Below, one piece after another: positions 25,408 through 26,127 of a stretch of DNA of 26,127 bases. The DNA comes from JBEKLJ01 sp050010255. Lineage in GTDB: Bacteria > Acidobacteriota > Terriglobia > Bryobacterales > Bryobacteraceae. Made by a program: the position numbers and the translations under genes. The number at the start of each line of letters is the position of its first letter. Position 1 is the first letter of the stretch. The stretch spans positions 1-26,127 of the forward strand of contig JBEKLJ010000015.1 of NCBI GenBank assembly GCA_050010255.1. The letters are read 5' to 3'. The notes beneath the pieces are model-generated. The model worked only from the letters and a program-made list of their open reading frames with translations. It was not told the DNA's origin and ran no database searches.

Positions 25408-25800
25408 TCAGACGAGCAGAGTGGAGTTTAGGAGGTACAGATCGGGCGGGGCGTGTATGGCCGTGCCTTCGGCTGCCGGCGCGAAGGCCGCCGCGGCCGG
25501 CTCCGGCACAACCTCAACGGCGTGCGCGGGCGCGGGTGCGACCAACTGCGCGATGTCGAGATCGATTGCCTGGTGCGGGACTGGAACTAGCGCCAGGTTC
25601 GGGCAGGTGGTGCCGGTCTGCTTGGGAGTCGGCGCCTGACAATCGTCCGAGTGATGCCGCTGGCAGCAATCAGGCTGCCCGGCTTTCTCCGGCGCGGTCG
25701 GCGGGCAATTGGCGCACCGGCCCCACAGCATACCTGCAAGCAGGAACACCGCGAGGAACGCGCTGGAAGCCCCTCTGAGCACCTGGCTTGATGTTACCAC
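25408..25800 (-). CDS. Small Cys-rich membrane or exported protein heading the Cus operon
   Basis: About 130 residues if the GTG at 25800 is used; TTG 25809 and GTG 25782 are also possible, and no ribosome site decides. An N-terminal hydrophobic segment (SSAFLAVFLLAGMLWG) is followed by CANCPP and a Cys/His cluster (PDCCQRHHSDDCQ, then TTCPN). A Pro/Ala/Val-rich region and a C-terminal DLYLLNSTLLV follow. Seven cysteines and two adjacent histidines in a short exported protein next to a copper pump suggest periplasmic metal binding or sensing. I recognise the C-terminal pattern as occurring in small proteins beside similar efflux operons, but the function is unknown. It lies 64 bases upstream of cusC. 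The frame continues upstream to 25953 through the repeat, where it is not coding. Confidence 0.66.
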   Translation of the reverse strand: MVTSSQVLRGASSAFLAVFLLAGMLWGRCANCPPTAPEKAGQPDCCQRHHSDDCQAPTPKQTGTTCPNLALVPVPHQAIDLDIAQLVAPAPAHAVEVVPEPAAAAFAPAAEGTAIHAPPDLYLLNSTLLV

Positions 25801-25819
25801 ACGGTGCAAGCGCTTGACC

Positions 25820-26014
25820 GCAATCCGTCCGTAAGAACGCGCAGCGGGCACGAACTCGAGTCGCGGGGGCGGTGCACTGGGATGCGGCATCCACCTAGAG
25901 GGTGCCGCGGGCGCCCGCCGTAGCGCGGGCACTCTTGCCTGCCGCGTCGCCACTCATGGCGACGCAGGGCGAGTGCCGGGACAGGTCCGGGAAGCGTTTC
26001 GCCGGGCGTCGGCA
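25820..26014 (-). repeat. Dispersed intergenic repeat, copy C, upstream of the Cus operon
   Basis: The reverse complement matches copy A from its second hairpin to its right end, and it shares GCTTCCCGGACCTGTCCC with copy B. Its left edge (CAATCCGTCCGTAAG from 25821) corresponds to the terminal repeat of copy B. The hairpin GCGTCGCCA-ctca-TGGCGACGC is at 25944-25965. The first hairpin and the opposite terminal repeat are missing, so one side is truncated or diverged. It ends about 20 bases from the first gene of the Cus operon. Confidence 0.76.
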
Positions 26015-26127
26015 CTAGCCCGGATGTTTCACGCGGAAAGCGGTTTGGCGCGCCGGACGCGGCAAAACGGGGTGGCGGTGCCGCGCTGAGCGAGAGCACT
26101 GCTGGCCGTAGCGGGTAGGACCTGGAT
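26015..26127. other. Non-coding end of window
   Basis: I see no gene or clear signal here. Open frames in it lack any protein-like composition. Confidence 0.4.

Noticed and set aside
25794..26099. Open frames across repeat copy C (and similar ones across copies A and B)
   Set aside because: They translate the palindromic repeat; the same DNA in the other copies gives unrelated or interrupted frames.

Overview
This is a GC-rich bacterial window in which almost every gene lies on the minus strand. No rRNA or tRNA gene is visible, so the organism can only be inferred. GC content, a sigma-54 (NtrC-type) two-component pair, the aminopeptidase-accB-accC cluster, a CusCBA system led by a small Cys-rich protein, and dispersed palindromic intergenic repeats together suggest Acidobacteriota, perhaps Bryobacterales/Solibacter-like. 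That placement is an inference.

Layout. 1-2300: a large flavin/iron-sulfur oxidoreductase, cut by the window edge. 2392-2646: an orphan VapB-like antitoxin. 2703-7060: two overlapping genes for a 2-hydroxyacyl-CoA dehydratase-type activase; one carries two ATPase domains plus a COG3580 domain, the other is a COG3581 protein. 7234-7995: a SAM methyltransferase. 8215-8958 (plus strand): an OmpA-family lipoprotein. 9387-13395: a minus-strand operon of sigma-54 response regulator, membrane histidine kinase and Pro-rich lipoprotein. 13471-15252: a small variable island holding a repeat element, an AbrB/PIN toxin-antitoxin pair, and a 794-bp segment with terminal inverted repeats whose only gene has an RNxxxH motif as in HEPN ribonucleases. 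15275-19188: acetyl-CoA carboxylase accC and accB, an M24 aminopeptidase and a quinone oxidoreductase. 19429-25800: a copper/silver efflux operon (small Cys-rich protein, CusC-, CusB- and CusA-like).

The genes form several separate functions. The acc cluster supplies malonyl-CoA. The Cus operon would move Cu(I)/Ag(I) across the envelope, with metal-binding segments at both ends of its adaptor. The activase pair would drive ATP-dependent electron transfer to a dehydratase or related radical enzyme that is not in the window. The two-component operon senses an envelope signal and activates unknown sigma-54 promoters.

The most unusual parts are the inverted-repeat-bounded RNxxxH gene (14459-15252) and a three-copy intergenic repeat family (9105-9354, 13471-13666, 25820-26014). 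That family has terminal inverted repeats and an internal hairpin whose stem shows a compensatory base change between copies.
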